Origin: Microbacterium sp.
GTDB taxonomy: Bacteria > Actinomycetota > Actinomycetes > Actinomycetales > Microbacteriaceae
Length of the DNA stretch: 64,000 nt
Assembly (NCBI GenBank): GCA_017306415.1
Contig: JAFKIL010000006.1
Span: 1 to 64,000 of the forward strand
Reading direction: 5' to 3'
Shown here: positions 33,226 through 42,152 of the stretch, piece by piece
How the letters are laid out: each line of letters starts with the position of its first letter
Numbering within the stretch: the stretch's first letter is position 1
Translations under genes and position numbers: made by a program
Notes under the pieces: generated by a model
Databases searched by the model: none
What the model saw: the letters and a program-made list of their open reading frames with translations, nothing else
What the model was told of the DNA's origin: nothing

Positions 33226-33944
33226 CGCGCGGGTGCGGCGACGGCGATGCCGGCGAGCGCGAGCACCTCGACGACCGGCGCCCCGACGAGGTCGGCGGCG
33301 GTCCGGCCGCTGCGGCGGATCGCCTCGTCGACGACGTACGCGCCGACACGGTAGCCGACGTGCTGCCGGCCGTCGGGCAGGTCGAAGAACCAGTCCACGT
33401 ACGAGCCCCGCCCGGCGGCGACGAGCTCCTCGGTCCACGCGGCGATCGGCGTGCCGGCGTAGTCGCCCCACCCCAGCCCCGCCTCATCCGGGCAGAGATC
33501 CTGCTCGAACCGGGTCGCGAGGCCCTCCTCCACCGCGATCTGGATCAGCCAGTCGGTGCGGACGGGCACGAGGAGCGAGCGGTCCACCGGCGACTCGGGT
33601 CCGATCGGGTTCGGCTTGGCGTCCGCGACGAGGCGGGCGCGCACCGCGTGATGCGACTCGTGCACGAACGACGAGCGCAGGCGCGAGCGCGCGATGTCGG
33701 CAGGACGCGACTCGCGGTCGGGGTCGACCGCCCAGTCGAGCCAGCGGTCGGTGACGAGCCGGCCCATCTCTCCGGTGACGGCGTTGACCCGGCGGTCGTG
33801 ACGGACGGTGACCACGAACGGGTCGTCGAACCCGGGGAGCGCGGCCCGCACGTCGGCGCTCGCCACGGCGAGCACGTCGGCCACCACGGCCCGCAGCTCG
33901 TGCGAGATCGGCGTCGCGTGGGTCTCGAGGAACTGGATCTGCAC
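33222..33944 (-). CDS. DUF2268-type putative zinc metallopeptidase
   Basis: 240 residues from GTG 33944. HExxH zinc motif present as SFVHESHHAVRA (near residue 108), and a downstream Glu in IAVEEGLATRFEQDL, the arrangement of DUF2268 putative Zn-dependent proteases. No signal peptide, so probably cytosolic. It overlaps the CMD gene (ATGA) and is divergent from the FAH/dioxygenase unit. A protease-like fold coupled to a CMD-family gene is unusual; it may act on a small molecule rather than a protein, which is speculation. Confidence 0.6.
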   Translation of the reverse strand: MQIQFLETHATPISHELRAVVADVLAVASADVRAALPGFDDPFVVTVRHDRRVNAVTGEMGRLVTDRWLDWAVDPDRESRPADIARSRLRSSFVHESHHAVRARLVADAKPNPIGPESPVDRSLLVPVRTDWLIQIAVEEGLATRFEQDLCPDEAGLGWGDYAGTPIAAWTEELVAAGRGSYVDWFFDLPDGRQHVGYRVGAYVVDEAIRRSGRTAADLVGAPVVEVLALAGIAVAAPAR

Positions 33945-34012
33945 GCGCTGCTCCCGTCGTCGGACTGCAGCTTCATGAAAGCCCGCGCGCGCCGCGGGCG
34001 CAACGATCCGAA

Positions 34013-34029
34013 CATTGGGATGGCCAATG
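34013..34029. promoter_or_regulatory. Candidate operator CATTGG-N5-CCAATG
   Basis: Perfect 6-5-6 inverted repeat between the divergent metallopeptidase (33944) and FAH (34131) genes, followed at 34027-34045 by a second weaker one (ATGAG...CTCAT). A near-identical site lies at 13252-13268. Confidence 0.45.
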
Positions 34030-34130
34030 AGCAATAGTTCTCATTCCGTCTTTGTTCCTCGACATTCTGCGCATCCTTCCTCGCACGCGGTGACAGACTT
34101 GCGAACATTCGACGTGGCGAAGGAGCTTCG

Positions 34131-35048
34131 ATGCGAGTGGGAACCATGGCGGTCGACGGCGCGACGACCGCGATCGTCGCCGTCTCGGATGCCCAAGCCG
34201 CCATCGTCGACGGCTACCCCGACGTCGCCGCGCTCATCGCGGGCGGCGAGGATGCGCGGGCCGCGATCGCCGCCGCCGTCGCCCGCGGCCCCCGCGTGCC
34301 GGTGCCCGACGTCGAGTGGCTCCCGCCCGTCCTCCGCCCCGGCAAGGTGCTCGCGATCGCACTCAACAACTCCGCGAACCCCGACCGGATCATGCGCGGG
34401 CCCGACCGGCCGGCCGGCTTCATCAAGCCGTCGTCGAGCCTCATCGGCTCGGGCCGCCCGATCCGGCTCAAGGAGGCGTACGGCCGTGTGCACCCCGAAC
34501 CGGAGCTGGCTGTCGTCATCGGCGCCGGCGGCGCCGACATCCCGGAGTCCGACGCGTACGCCCACGTCTTTGGCTACACGATCATCAACGACCTGACGTC
34601 GCCGACGATGCGCGAGTTCGACACCTTCCACTACCGCGCCATCCATCCCGACCCCGCAGCTCCCGACGGCATCGCCTACGTGGACAGCTGGGTGAGCTAC
34701 CCCGCCCGCTACAAGGGCGCCGACACGTTCGGTCCGATCGGACCGTGGGTCGTCACCGCCGACGAGATCCCCGATCCGCACGCGCTGCGGATCACGTGCG
34801 TGCACGACGGGCGCCTCATCACCGACGACGACACCGGCAACCTGCGGTTCAGCGTCGCCGAGGTGATCTCGTACATGAGCGAGACGATGACGCTCGAGCC
34901 CGGCGACGTGATCGCGATGGGCACCGCCCTGAAGAAGTCCGCCACCGGCGGCGCCGTGCAGAACGTCGACCTCACCGCCCTCGGCGGGACCGTCGAGGTC
35001 TCGATCGAGGGCATCGGGACGCTCTCCAACCCTGTCGAGCGCCGCTGA
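34131..35048 (+). CDS. Fumarylacetoacetate hydrolase (FAH) family protein
   Basis: 305 residues. Metal-binding core: KPSSSLIGSGRPIRLKE (about 99-115), VHPEPELAVVIG with the two Glu ligands near 122-126, and GYTIINDLTSPTMR near 145-158; the late GDVIAMGT is also typical. AAGGAG precedes ATG 34131. FAH-fold enzymes hydrolyse, decarboxylate or isomerise the products of ring cleavage. With the extradiol dioxygenase 20 bases downstream, action on a meta-cleavage product is the likely role. Confidence 0.87.
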   Translation: MRVGTMAVDGATTAIVAVSDAQAAIVDGYPDVAALIAGGEDARAAIAAAVARGPRVPVPDVEWLPPVLRPGKVLAIALNNSANPDRIMRGPDRPAGFIKPSSSLIGSGRPIRLKEAYGRVHPEPELAVVIGAGGADIPESDAYAHVFGYTIINDLTSPTMREFDTFHYRAIHPDPAAPDGIAYVDSWVSYPARYKGADTFGPIGPWVVTADEIPDPHALRITCVHDGRLITDDDTGNLRFSVAEVISYMSETMTLEPGDVIAMGTALKKSATGGAVQNVDLTALGGTVEVSIEGIGTLSNPVERR

Positions 35049-35068
35049 CCTCATCGAAGGGAGCATCG

Positions 35069-36028
35069 ATGCCGGACATCGACCGCATCACCGACCTCGC
35101 CCATCTCGGCCATCACGCCATCTTCACGCCGGCGCTCGAGCGGACGGTCGCGTACTTCGTCGACCTGCTCGGGATGGATGTCGTCCGAGACGACGGGGAC
35201 ACCGTCTACCTCCGCTCGTTCGGCGACTACGAGACATGGGGGCTCAAAGTCAGCCGGAGGGACATTCCGGGGCTGGAATACGTCGGCTGGCGGACGCGGT
35301 CGTCGGCCGCCCTCGCGCGCCGCGTGGCCTGGCTCGAGGCCGAGGGCCATGCCGGCCGGTGGGTGGACGACGAGTTCGCCACCGGCCCGATGTACGAGTT
35401 CGCCGACCCCGACGGGCACCGGTTCCGGCTGTACTGGGACACCGAGAAGTACGTCGCCCCCGAGGAGAAGAAGCCCGTCATGCCGACGAACTTCCAGGCG
35501 TATGCGGGCCGCGGCGCGAACGTGCGCCACGTCGACCACGTCAACCTGCTGGCCCAGGACGTGCGCGCCCAGCGCGAGTTCTGGGAGCGCGGGTTCGGCC
35601 TGCGCACCTACGAGATCATCCTCACCGACGACGGCGAGGGCGAGATCGGGGCGTGGATGAGCTCGACCATCCAGGGCCACGAGCTCATCTACACGCAGGA
35701 TCAGTCCCAGACGGGCTCCGGTCGCCTGCACCACTTCGCCTACCTCGTCGACAACCGCGAGGAGGTGCTGCGCGCCGCCGACATCATGGCCGATGCCCGG
35801 GTCCCGATCGAGGCCGGGCCGTCCAAGCACACGGCCATCCAGGGCTTCTACCTGTACACCCGCGAACCGGGCGGCAATCGCATCGAGGTCGCCCACGCGG
35901 GGTACCTGTGGTTCGACCCGTCGTCCGATCCGTACGTCTGGACGATGGCCGAGTGGCGGACCAAGCCGGGCTGGGGAGCACGCACCCCGCCCGAGTTCCA
36001 CACGTACGGCACGCCCGACGTCCCCTGA
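35069..36028 (+). CDS. Type I extradiol ring-cleavage dioxygenase (VOC superfamily)
   Basis: 319 residues, two VOC domains (about 10-125 and 150-290), the classic two-domain type I extradiol architecture. Iron ligands His157 (VDHVNL), His222 (LHHFAYLVD) and Glu273 (NRIEVAHAGY) have nearly the spacing of the ligands in biphenyl-diol dioxygenase BphC. Active-site counterparts His204, His254 and Tyr263 are also in place. The enzyme should therefore be active and cleave a catechol-type ring next to one hydroxyl. AGGGAGC lies before ATG 35069, so it is co-transcribed with FAH. The catechol used is unknown; a demethylation product from the ligM-like route is one candidate. Confidence 0.88.
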   Translation: MPDIDRITDLAHLGHHAIFTPALERTVAYFVDLLGMDVVRDDGDTVYLRSFGDYETWGLKVSRRDIPGLEYVGWRTRSSAALARRVAWLEAEGHAGRWVDDEFATGPMYEFADPDGHRFRLYWDTEKYVAPEEKKPVMPTNFQAYAGRGANVRHVDHVNLLAQDVRAQREFWERGFGLRTYEIILTDDGEGEIGAWMSSTIQGHELIYTQDQSQTGSGRLHHFAYLVDNREEVLRAADIMADARVPIEAGPSKHTAIQGFYLYTREPGGNRIEVAHAGYLWFDPSSDPYVWTMAEWRTKPGWGARTPPEFHTYGTPDVP

Positions 36029-36232
36029 CGTCTGCCACCCGCCCCGCGCCGCGGAGTTCATCGGGAAAACAAACCTTCCAGGACACAAAGCCTGTTTTGC
36101 GCCCCTCCACGGGGCAGGTGAACACTGAGGTCACTTCGCCGCCGACGCAACGACGCTTCGTCTCCGGCAGGAGTCCCAGGTGGTCCACACAACCCTGCTC
36201 CGCGCGAGCGGAACGTCTGAACGAGGAAGCTC

Positions 36233-37849
36233 ATGACGGACACCACAGTCCCCGTCCGGGATGCGGACACGGTCGTCGCGGAGCGCACGGTGCTGCTCCG
36301 CGTCGAGTCCGTCGCGAAGGCCTTCGGGCCGACGAAGGCGCTCCGCGACGGCTCGCTCGAGGTGCGGGCCGGCGAGGTCCTCGCCCTCGTCGGTGAGAAC
36401 GGATCCGGCAAGAGCACGCTGGTGAAGATCCTCTCCGGCGTGCACCAGCCCGACGCCGGACGCATCTGGATCGGCGGGACGGAGGTCGCCGGACTCGCCA
36501 CCCCCCGCGACGCCCGCGCCCACGGCATCGCCACCGTCTTCCAGGAGGTGCTCGTCGCCGAGGCCCGCTCGGTGCTCGACAACGTGTGGCTCGGCGTCGA
36601 GAACATCCGTGGCCGCGTGTCGCGCGCCGAGAAGGCCCGCCTGGCGCGCGACATCCTCACGACCCTCCTCGGCACGTGCCCCGACCTCGCGACGCCCGTC
36701 GAGGAGCTCTCCCTCAGCGACCGCCAGGCCTGCGGCATCGCCCGTGCCCTCCTCGGCGAGCCGCAGGTGCTCATCCTCGACGAGGCCACCTCCGCCCTCG
36801 ACGTCGAGATGCGCGACCGGCTGTTCGCGCACGTCCACGAGCTCACGGCGCGCGGCGCCGGCGTCATCTTCATCACGCACCGGATGGACGAGGTCGCCGA
36901 GCTCGGCGACCGCGTGAGCGTGATGCGCTCCGGTGTGACCGTCGGCGAGCTCGCACGATCGGAGGCCTCCCTGCCTGTCCTCGTCCGGCTGATGACCGGC
37001 ACCGAGCAGACCGAGCGCCACGCCCGCGCCGAGAGGGCGACCGAGGTCGACGGTCCGCCGTACGTGTCGGCGACCGGCATCGTGCTGCGGCCGGGCGCCG
37101 CCCCCTTCGACGTCGAGGTGCGGGGTGGGGAGATCCTCGGCCTCGCCGGGTTGGAGGGGCACGGCGCGGAGCTCTTCCTGGATGCACTGCGCGGCGTGCG
37201 GATCGTCGCCGGCGAGGTGGTCAGGCACACCGGCACGGCGGACGTCCGCATCACCTCGACGCGGAGCGCGGCACGGCAGGGCATCGCCTTCGTCCCCCGC
37301 GAGCGCGGGCACGCGGTCTTCAGCTGGATGTCGATCCGCGAGAACTTCGGGATGCCGACGCTGCGCGACGACACGCGCGGCGGGATCCTCAGCCGCCGGC
37401 ACACCCTGAGCCGCCTCGAAGAGTACGTCGGTCGCCTGAACATCGTGCTCGGCGACCCGGAGAACCACATCACGACCCTCTCCGGCGGCAACCAGCAGAA
37501 GGTGGTCGTGGCGCGCTGGCTCGCCGCCCATCCGCGCATCCTCCTGCTCAACGACCCCACCCGCGGCATCGACATCAACGCGAAGAACGACCTCTACCGG
37601 CTGCTGTCCGAGCTCGCGGCCGCCGGGCTCGCCGTCGTCATGCTGTCCACCGAGGTCGACGAGCACATCGAGCTGATGGACCGCGTGCTGGTGTTCCGCG
37701 AGGGCACCGTCACGCGCGAGTTCGATGGCGCGGACGTCACGCGCGAGCGCCTCATCGGCGCCTACTTCGGGGAGGCGCCCGAGGAGGTCGCCACCCTCTC
37801 CGCCACCCCCGGCACCACCGACACCGACACCGACGAGGTGCACGCATGA
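36233..37849 (+). CDS. Ribose-type ABC transporter ATP-binding protein with two ABC domains, second set
   Basis: 538 residues, paralogue of the ATPase at 5042-6616. Walker A GENGSGKST (54-62), Walker B LILDEATSALD, and again the altered first-domain signature LSLSDRQ; second domain has LAGLEGHGAELFL and LSGGNQQK. ATG 36233 follows GAGGAAG. The 204-base gap upstream (36029-36232) carries an AT-richer stretch near 36060-36100 that probably holds the promoter. It energises the two downstream permeases. Confidence 0.88.
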   Translation: MTDTTVPVRDADTVVAERTVLLRVESVAKAFGPTKALRDGSLEVRAGEVLALVGENGSGKSTLVKILSGVHQPDAGRIWIGGTEVAGLATPRDARAHGIATVFQEVLVAEARSVLDNVWLGVENIRGRVSRAEKARLARDILTTLLGTCPDLATPVEELSLSDRQACGIARALLGEPQVLILDEATSALDVEMRDRLFAHVHELTARGAGVIFITHRMDEVAELGDRVSVMRSGVTVGELARSEASLPVLVRLMTGTEQTERHARAERATEVDGPPYVSATGIVLRPGAAPFDVEVRGGEILGLAGLEGHGAELFLDALRGVRIVAGEVVRHTGTADVRITSTRSAARQGIAFVPRERGHAVFSWMSIRENFGMPTLRDDTRGGILSRRHTLSRLEEYVGRLNIVLGDPENHITTLSGGNQQKVVVARWLAAHPRILLLNDPTRGIDINAKNDLYRLLSELAAAGLAVVMLSTEVDEHIELMDRVLVFREGTVTREFDGADVTRERLIGAYFGEAPEEVATLSATPGTTDTDTDEVHA

Positions 37850-38853
37850 CCGCCGCCGACGCCAGCCCCGGGCAGCTCGGGCTCGCCACCCGCCCGCCGA
37901 TCCTGGAGGGCGCGCTGCGCCTCCTGAAGCGCTACAGCTTCGTGTTCGCGCTGCTCCTGTTCGTGGTCTTCTTCGTGATCAACATGATCCAGTCGGGCGG
38001 TCGCCTCAACATCCCCAACCAGCTGGCGAACCTCGCCCCGACCGCCATCGCCGCCATGGCGAGCGCGCCGGCGATCATCAGCGGTCGCGGCGGCTTCGAC
38101 CTCTCCATCTCGCCGACGATGGTGCTGTGCAGCGGGCTGTACGCCGCGTGGTTCGTCACGCACGGGATCGACGGCGTGCTGGCGATCGTGCTCATGCTCG
38201 CGGTCGGCGCCGCGATCGGCTTCATCAACGGCGCCCTCATCGTCGGGCTCCGCATCCCGGCCGTCGTCGCCACGCTCTCGATGTACTTCATCCTGATCGG
38301 CGTGAACCTCGTGGTCATCGAGACGCCGGTCTCGGTGAGCGGCTCACCTCTCGCGGTGTTCGCCGATTCGATCGGCCCGATCCCGGGTGCGCTCCTCACG
38401 ATCGCCTTCCCCCTCGTCGTGTGGGCACTGCTGGGCCTCACCCGCTACCGCTCGACGCTCTTCGCGGTCGGGAGCAACGACATCACCGCCTACTCGGCCG
38501 GCATCAACGTCGGGCTCGTGCGCATCGGCGCCTACACGCTGGGCGGCCTGTTCGCGGGCGTCGCCGGCGTCGCGTTGATCGCCGTGTCCAACTCGGCGAA
38601 CGCCAACCTGTCCCCCACCTACGCGCTCCCCGCCGTCGCCGCGGTGGCGCTCGGCGGGACCTCGCTCCTCGGCGGGCGGGGCGGCCTCTTCGGCCCGGTG
38701 CTCGGCGCGGCATCGATCTTCCTGCTGGGCAACATCCTCATCTCGTTCCAGGTCAACCCGAGCTGGCTGCAGGTCGTCTACGGAGTCATGCTCATGATCT
38801 CCGTCGTCCTCGTGGCATCCGCCAGCCGCGCCACGTCAGGAGTCGTCAAGTGA
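37846..38853 (+). CDS. Ribose-type ABC transporter permease, first of second set
   Basis: 335-residue BPD_transp_2 membrane protein: ISGRGGFDLSISPTMVL near 78-95 and AVAAVALGGTSLLGGRGG near 263. Overlaps the ATPase stop (ATGA) and the next permease start (GTGA). Its nearest relative in the window is the permease at 4053-5045, in the same relative position of the operon. Confidence 0.88.
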   Translation: MTAADASPGQLGLATRPPILEGALRLLKRYSFVFALLLFVVFFVINMIQSGGRLNIPNQLANLAPTAIAAMASAPAIISGRGGFDLSISPTMVLCSGLYAAWFVTHGIDGVLAIVLMLAVGAAIGFINGALIVGLRIPAVVATLSMYFILIGVNLVVIETPVSVSGSPLAVFADSIGPIPGALLTIAFPLVVWALLGLTRYRSTLFAVGSNDITAYSAGINVGLVRIGAYTLGGLFAGVAGVALIAVSNSANANLSPTYALPAVAAVALGGTSLLGGRGGLFGPVLGAASIFLLGNILISFQVNPSWLQVVYGVMLMISVVLVASASRATSGVVK

Positions 38854-39899
38854 CCACGTCCACCACGTCACCGGCCGCCGAGACGGAACTGGCCGCCGCA
38901 CCGGAACCGCCCGCGGCACCGGTCGGCATCGGGCGCCGATTCCTCGCCCTGCAGACGCGGGTGCCGATCATCCAGCTCGTCGGCGTCGTCGTGCTGGTCA
39001 TCATCGGCGCGACCACCATGCAGGACTTCCTCTCCGGCACGAGCATCCGCCTCATCCTCACCCTCGCCTCGCTCGCGGGCCTGGCGTCGGTCGGGCAGAC
39101 GATCCTCATCCTGCTCGGCGGATTCGACATGTCGGTCGCCGGCTTCATCGTCGCCGGCGGGCTCATGGTCACCCAGGTCGCCTCGCTCTTCCACTGGCCG
39201 TTCGCGCTCGCGCTCCTCATCGGCCTCGCCGGGGCGGCCGTCCTCGGCGGCCTCGCCGGCTACGTCTGCCACCGCTTCGCGATCAACCCGCTCATCGTCA
39301 CCCTCGCGATGGGCACCGTCGCGGTCGGACTCGCCCAGACGATGATCCCCGGCGGCCTCACCTTCGGAGCGAACGCGCCGAAGTTCCTGATCGCCCTCGC
39401 ATCGCCCGAGACCAAGGTGCTCGGGCTCCCGATCCCGCCGCTCCTCCTGATCTGGATCGCGGTCGCCCTCATCCTGTGGGTCGTGTTCAGCAAGACGGTG
39501 GTGGGGCGCCACCTCATGGCGGTCGGCGCGAACCAGCGCAGCGCGGACTACTCGCTCATCCCGAGCGGTCGCTACTGGACGATCGGGTTCGCCATCAGCG
39601 CCATGTGCTCCGTGCTCCTCGGCCTCCTCGTCGCGGGATCCGGCGGCGCCATCACGACCGGCGCGGGTGACCCGTACCTCTTCCAGAGCGCCGTCGCCGT
39701 CATCGTCGGCGGCACCGTCTTCGGCGGCCCCGGCGACTACAACCGCACCGTGATCGGCGCCCTGTTCCTCGCGCTGCTGAACACCGTCCTCCTCGGCAAC
39801 GGCGCGGGGGCGGCAGCGCAGCAGTACATCTACGGACTCGCGATCCTCGCATCGGTGAGCGTCTACAGCCGCGGGCGGCGCCTCCGAGATCAGTTCTAG
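38850..39899 (+). CDS. Ribose-type ABC transporter permease, second of second set
   Basis: 349 residues, GTG start overlapping the previous stop. An Ala/Pro/Glu-rich cytosolic N-terminus of about 30 residues precedes the first helix. Family blocks: GQTILILLGGFDMSVAGF and VIVGGTVFGGPGDYNRT. Paralogue of 3046-4056. It forms the channel with 37846-38853. Confidence 0.88.
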   Translation: MTTSTTSPAAETELAAAPEPPAAPVGIGRRFLALQTRVPIIQLVGVVVLVIIGATTMQDFLSGTSIRLILTLASLAGLASVGQTILILLGGFDMSVAGFIVAGGLMVTQVASLFHWPFALALLIGLAGAAVLGGLAGYVCHRFAINPLIVTLAMGTVAVGLAQTMIPGGLTFGANAPKFLIALASPETKVLGLPIPPLLLIWIAVALILWVVFSKTVVGRHLMAVGANQRSADYSLIPSGRYWTIGFAISAMCSVLLGLLVAGSGGAITTGAGDPYLFQSAVAVIVGGTVFGGPGDYNRTVIGALFLALLNTVLLGNGAGAAAQQYIYGLAILASVSVYSRGRRLRDQF

Positions 39900-39988
39900 C
39901 CCCGCGCATCCGCGGACCCCGAACCGTCGGGTCCGCGCCCGAAGACCCTGGTGACGGTCTCGTCACCATGCCCAATAGAGGAGAAACC

Positions 39989-41296
39989 ATGAATCAACAG
40001 CAACGACGCTTTGGCGTGGTCGTGACCGTTGCCGCCGTGGCGCTCGCGCTGAGCGCGTGCTCGTCGACGACGACCGTCTCCAGCGCCGGCAAGGGCGACA
40101 AGTCCAACGCGGCGTCCTACAACGCGAAGATCACCCCGCCCACGACATGCGGTGAGGACCTCACGTTCGACCAGACCGACCCCGACCACATCCTCAAGAA
40201 GCTGCCCCAGGCGGTCCAGCAGGATCTGGCAACGTACCCCTACACGGCGCGGGCGACCCCGTGGACCAGCTTCAAGAAGAAGAAGGGTCCGTGGAAGATC
40301 GGCTGGATCAGCGTCCCGGTCAACAACCCGTGGCTGGTGAACCTGAACTCGCAGCTGCAGGAGGAGTTCGCGGCGGCGAAGAAGGCCGGGCTCGTGGACG
40401 GGTCGCTCAGCGTCTACATCCAGCCGAGCACGTCGACCTCGACGCCCGAGCAGCAGGCGGCCGCCATCAGCCAGATGGTGAGCCAGGGCGTGGACGGCAT
40501 CATCCTGTTCCCGGCGGACTCCATCGCGGAGGCTCCCGCGATCGACGCCGCAGGCAAGGCGGGCGTCCCGATCGTGACGGTGTCCCCCGCCCCGACCTCG
40601 AAGTACGCCATCAACCTGACCTCGAACAACCAGTCCCCGTCGTACGCGGGCACGTTCAAGCTCCTCATGGACGAGGGCATCATGGGTTCCGGCAAGGAGC
40701 TCAACGCCATCACGGTGCGCGGGATCGCCGGTGTCACGATCGAGCAGACGTACAACGAGATGCTGCAGGCCGACCTCAAGCCCTGCAAGGGCGTCAAGAA
40801 CCTGGGCACGGTGTGGGGCGGATGGAACCCGGCCACCACCAAGACCGAGGTGCTGAAGATGCTCGCCGCGCACCCGGAGAAGATCGACCTGGTCCTCCAG
40901 CAGGGTTCGATGCAGGCCGGCGTGATCGAGGCGTTCCAGCAGGCGGGCCGTCCGATCCCGAACATGCCGATGGGTGGCAGCTCCGGCGGTGACATGGCCT
41001 GGTGGGCGGACAACACCAGCACGTTCTCGAGCGTGGGCGCCATGTACAGCGGCAAGCAGATGGCGTGGGCGTCGTGGCAGATCCTGATGCGGACGCTGGA
41101 CGGCAACGGCCCGCTCGTGCGGGACTTCAACCCGGCCCCGATCAAGATCACGAACGACAACGTCGCGAAGTTCGCGGTCCCCGGCACCGACGTCACGTGG
41201 GTCGGCGACATCAACGGCTCGAAGACGGACTGGGTGAGCGCCGAGCACCTCGACGAGTACTTCACCAAGCCCGGCAGCCCGACCGACGCCGAATAG
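39989..41296 (+). CDS. Lipoprotein substrate-binding protein of the second ribose-type importer
   Basis: 435 residues. Lipobox LALSAC (Cys near 24) after a hydrophobic signal, then a type-I periplasmic-binding fold: WKIGWISVPVNNPWLVNLNS near 107, MVSQGVDGIILFPADS near 168-183 and KAGVPIVTVSP near 198. AGAGGAG lies before ATG 39989. It captures the substrate outside the membrane for the ATPase and permeases just upstream. The first 85 mature residues form an extra N-terminal region before the usual domain. Substrate unknown. Confidence 0.88.
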   Translation: MNQQQRRFGVVVTVAAVALALSACSSTTTVSSAGKGDKSNAASYNAKITPPTTCGEDLTFDQTDPDHILKKLPQAVQQDLATYPYTARATPWTSFKKKKGPWKIGWISVPVNNPWLVNLNSQLQEEFAAAKKAGLVDGSLSVYIQPSTSTSTPEQQAAAISQMVSQGVDGIILFPADSIAEAPAIDAAGKAGVPIVTVSPAPTSKYAINLTSNNQSPSYAGTFKLLMDEGIMGSGKELNAITVRGIAGVTIEQTYNEMLQADLKPCKGVKNLGTVWGGWNPATTKTEVLKMLAAHPEKIDLVLQQGSMQAGVIEAFQQAGRPIPNMPMGGSSGGDMAWWADNTSTFSSVGAMYSGKQMAWASWQILMRTLDGNGPLVRDFNPAPIKITNDNVAKFAVPGTDVTWVGDINGSKTDWVSAEHLDEYFTKPGSPTDAE

Positions 41297-41313
41297 GCCC
41301 CGGTCGCACCGAC

Positions 41314-41352
41314 ACCCCGGCCTCCGGCGCACATCGCGCCGGAGGCCGGGGT
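41314..41352. terminator. Strong hairpin after the binding-protein gene
   Basis: A perfect 17-base stem, 41314-41330 against 41336-41352, loop ACATC; core CCCCGGCCTCCGGCGC. It lies 18 bases after the binding-protein stop and probably ends the transporter transcript before the SDR gene. Confidence 0.85.
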
Positions 41353-41387
41353 CCTCATCAGACGAACACGATTCAGGAGCCCGACCG

Positions 41388-42152
41388 ATGGACCTCGAAC
41401 TGGCAGGACGAGTGGTGGCGGTGACCGGCGGCGCGTCCGGGATCGGGCGCGCGTGCGCGCTCGCGTTCGCGCGCGAAGGCGCCAGGGTCGCGGTGCTCGA
41501 CCGCGACCAGGCGGGACTGGAGCGGATCGCCGCGGAGCTGGCGGCGATGGGCGTCGACGCCGCGACCTGGCGGGTCGACGTCGCGGATGCAGCCCAGGTC
41601 GACGGGGCGTACGACGGCATCGTGGACCGCTTCGGCGGCCTCGACGTCGGCTTCAACAACGCCGGGACGATCCTCCCCGCGCAGGCGGTGTCGGACATGA
41701 CGGAGGACGACTGGGACCGCGTCATCGACGTGAATCTGAAGGGCGTGTGGCTGTGCATGCGGGCCCAGGTGCGGCACATGCTCGCGGCCGGCGGCGGCGT
41801 CGTCGTCAACACCGCGTCGGCCGCGGGTCTCGTCGGCTCGCCCGGGACATCGCCGTACGTGGCATCCAAGTTCGGCGTCATCGGGATCACGAAGGCGGTG
41901 GCCGCCGAGGTGGCCGACCGCGGCATCAGGATCAACGCCATCGCACCCGGCACCATCGACACTCCTCTCAATGGCGCGCTGTTCGACCGACCCGACCCGT
42001 TCGCGACCGCGGTGGTCCGCGGCATCCCGCCCATCGGGCGATTCGGCCGGCCGGACGAGATCGCCGACGCCGTGCTGTGGCTCGCCAGCCCCCGGTCGAG
42101 CTTCGCGACGGGCTCCACGCTCGTCGTCGACGGCGGGTTCACGGCCCAATGA
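41388..42152 (+). CDS. Short-chain dehydrogenase/reductase
   Basis: 254 residues, classical SDR: TGGASGIG (13-20), NNAG (near 88), catalytic Ser in NTASAAGLVG, YVASK near 154, and C-terminal STLVVDGGFTAQ. AGGAGC lies before ATG 41388. It overlaps the aldo/keto reductase start (ATGA), so the two act in one unit. Substrate unknown. Confidence 0.88.
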   Translation: MDLELAGRVVAVTGGASGIGRACALAFAREGARVAVLDRDQAGLERIAAELAAMGVDAATWRVDVADAAQVDGAYDGIVDRFGGLDVGFNNAGTILPAQAVSDMTEDDWDRVIDVNLKGVWLCMRAQVRHMLAAGGGVVVNTASAAGLVGSPGTSPYVASKFGVIGITKAVAAEVADRGIRINAIAPGTIDTPLNGALFDRPDPFATAVVRGIPPIGRFGRPDEIADAVLWLASPRSSFATGSTLVVDGGFTAQ

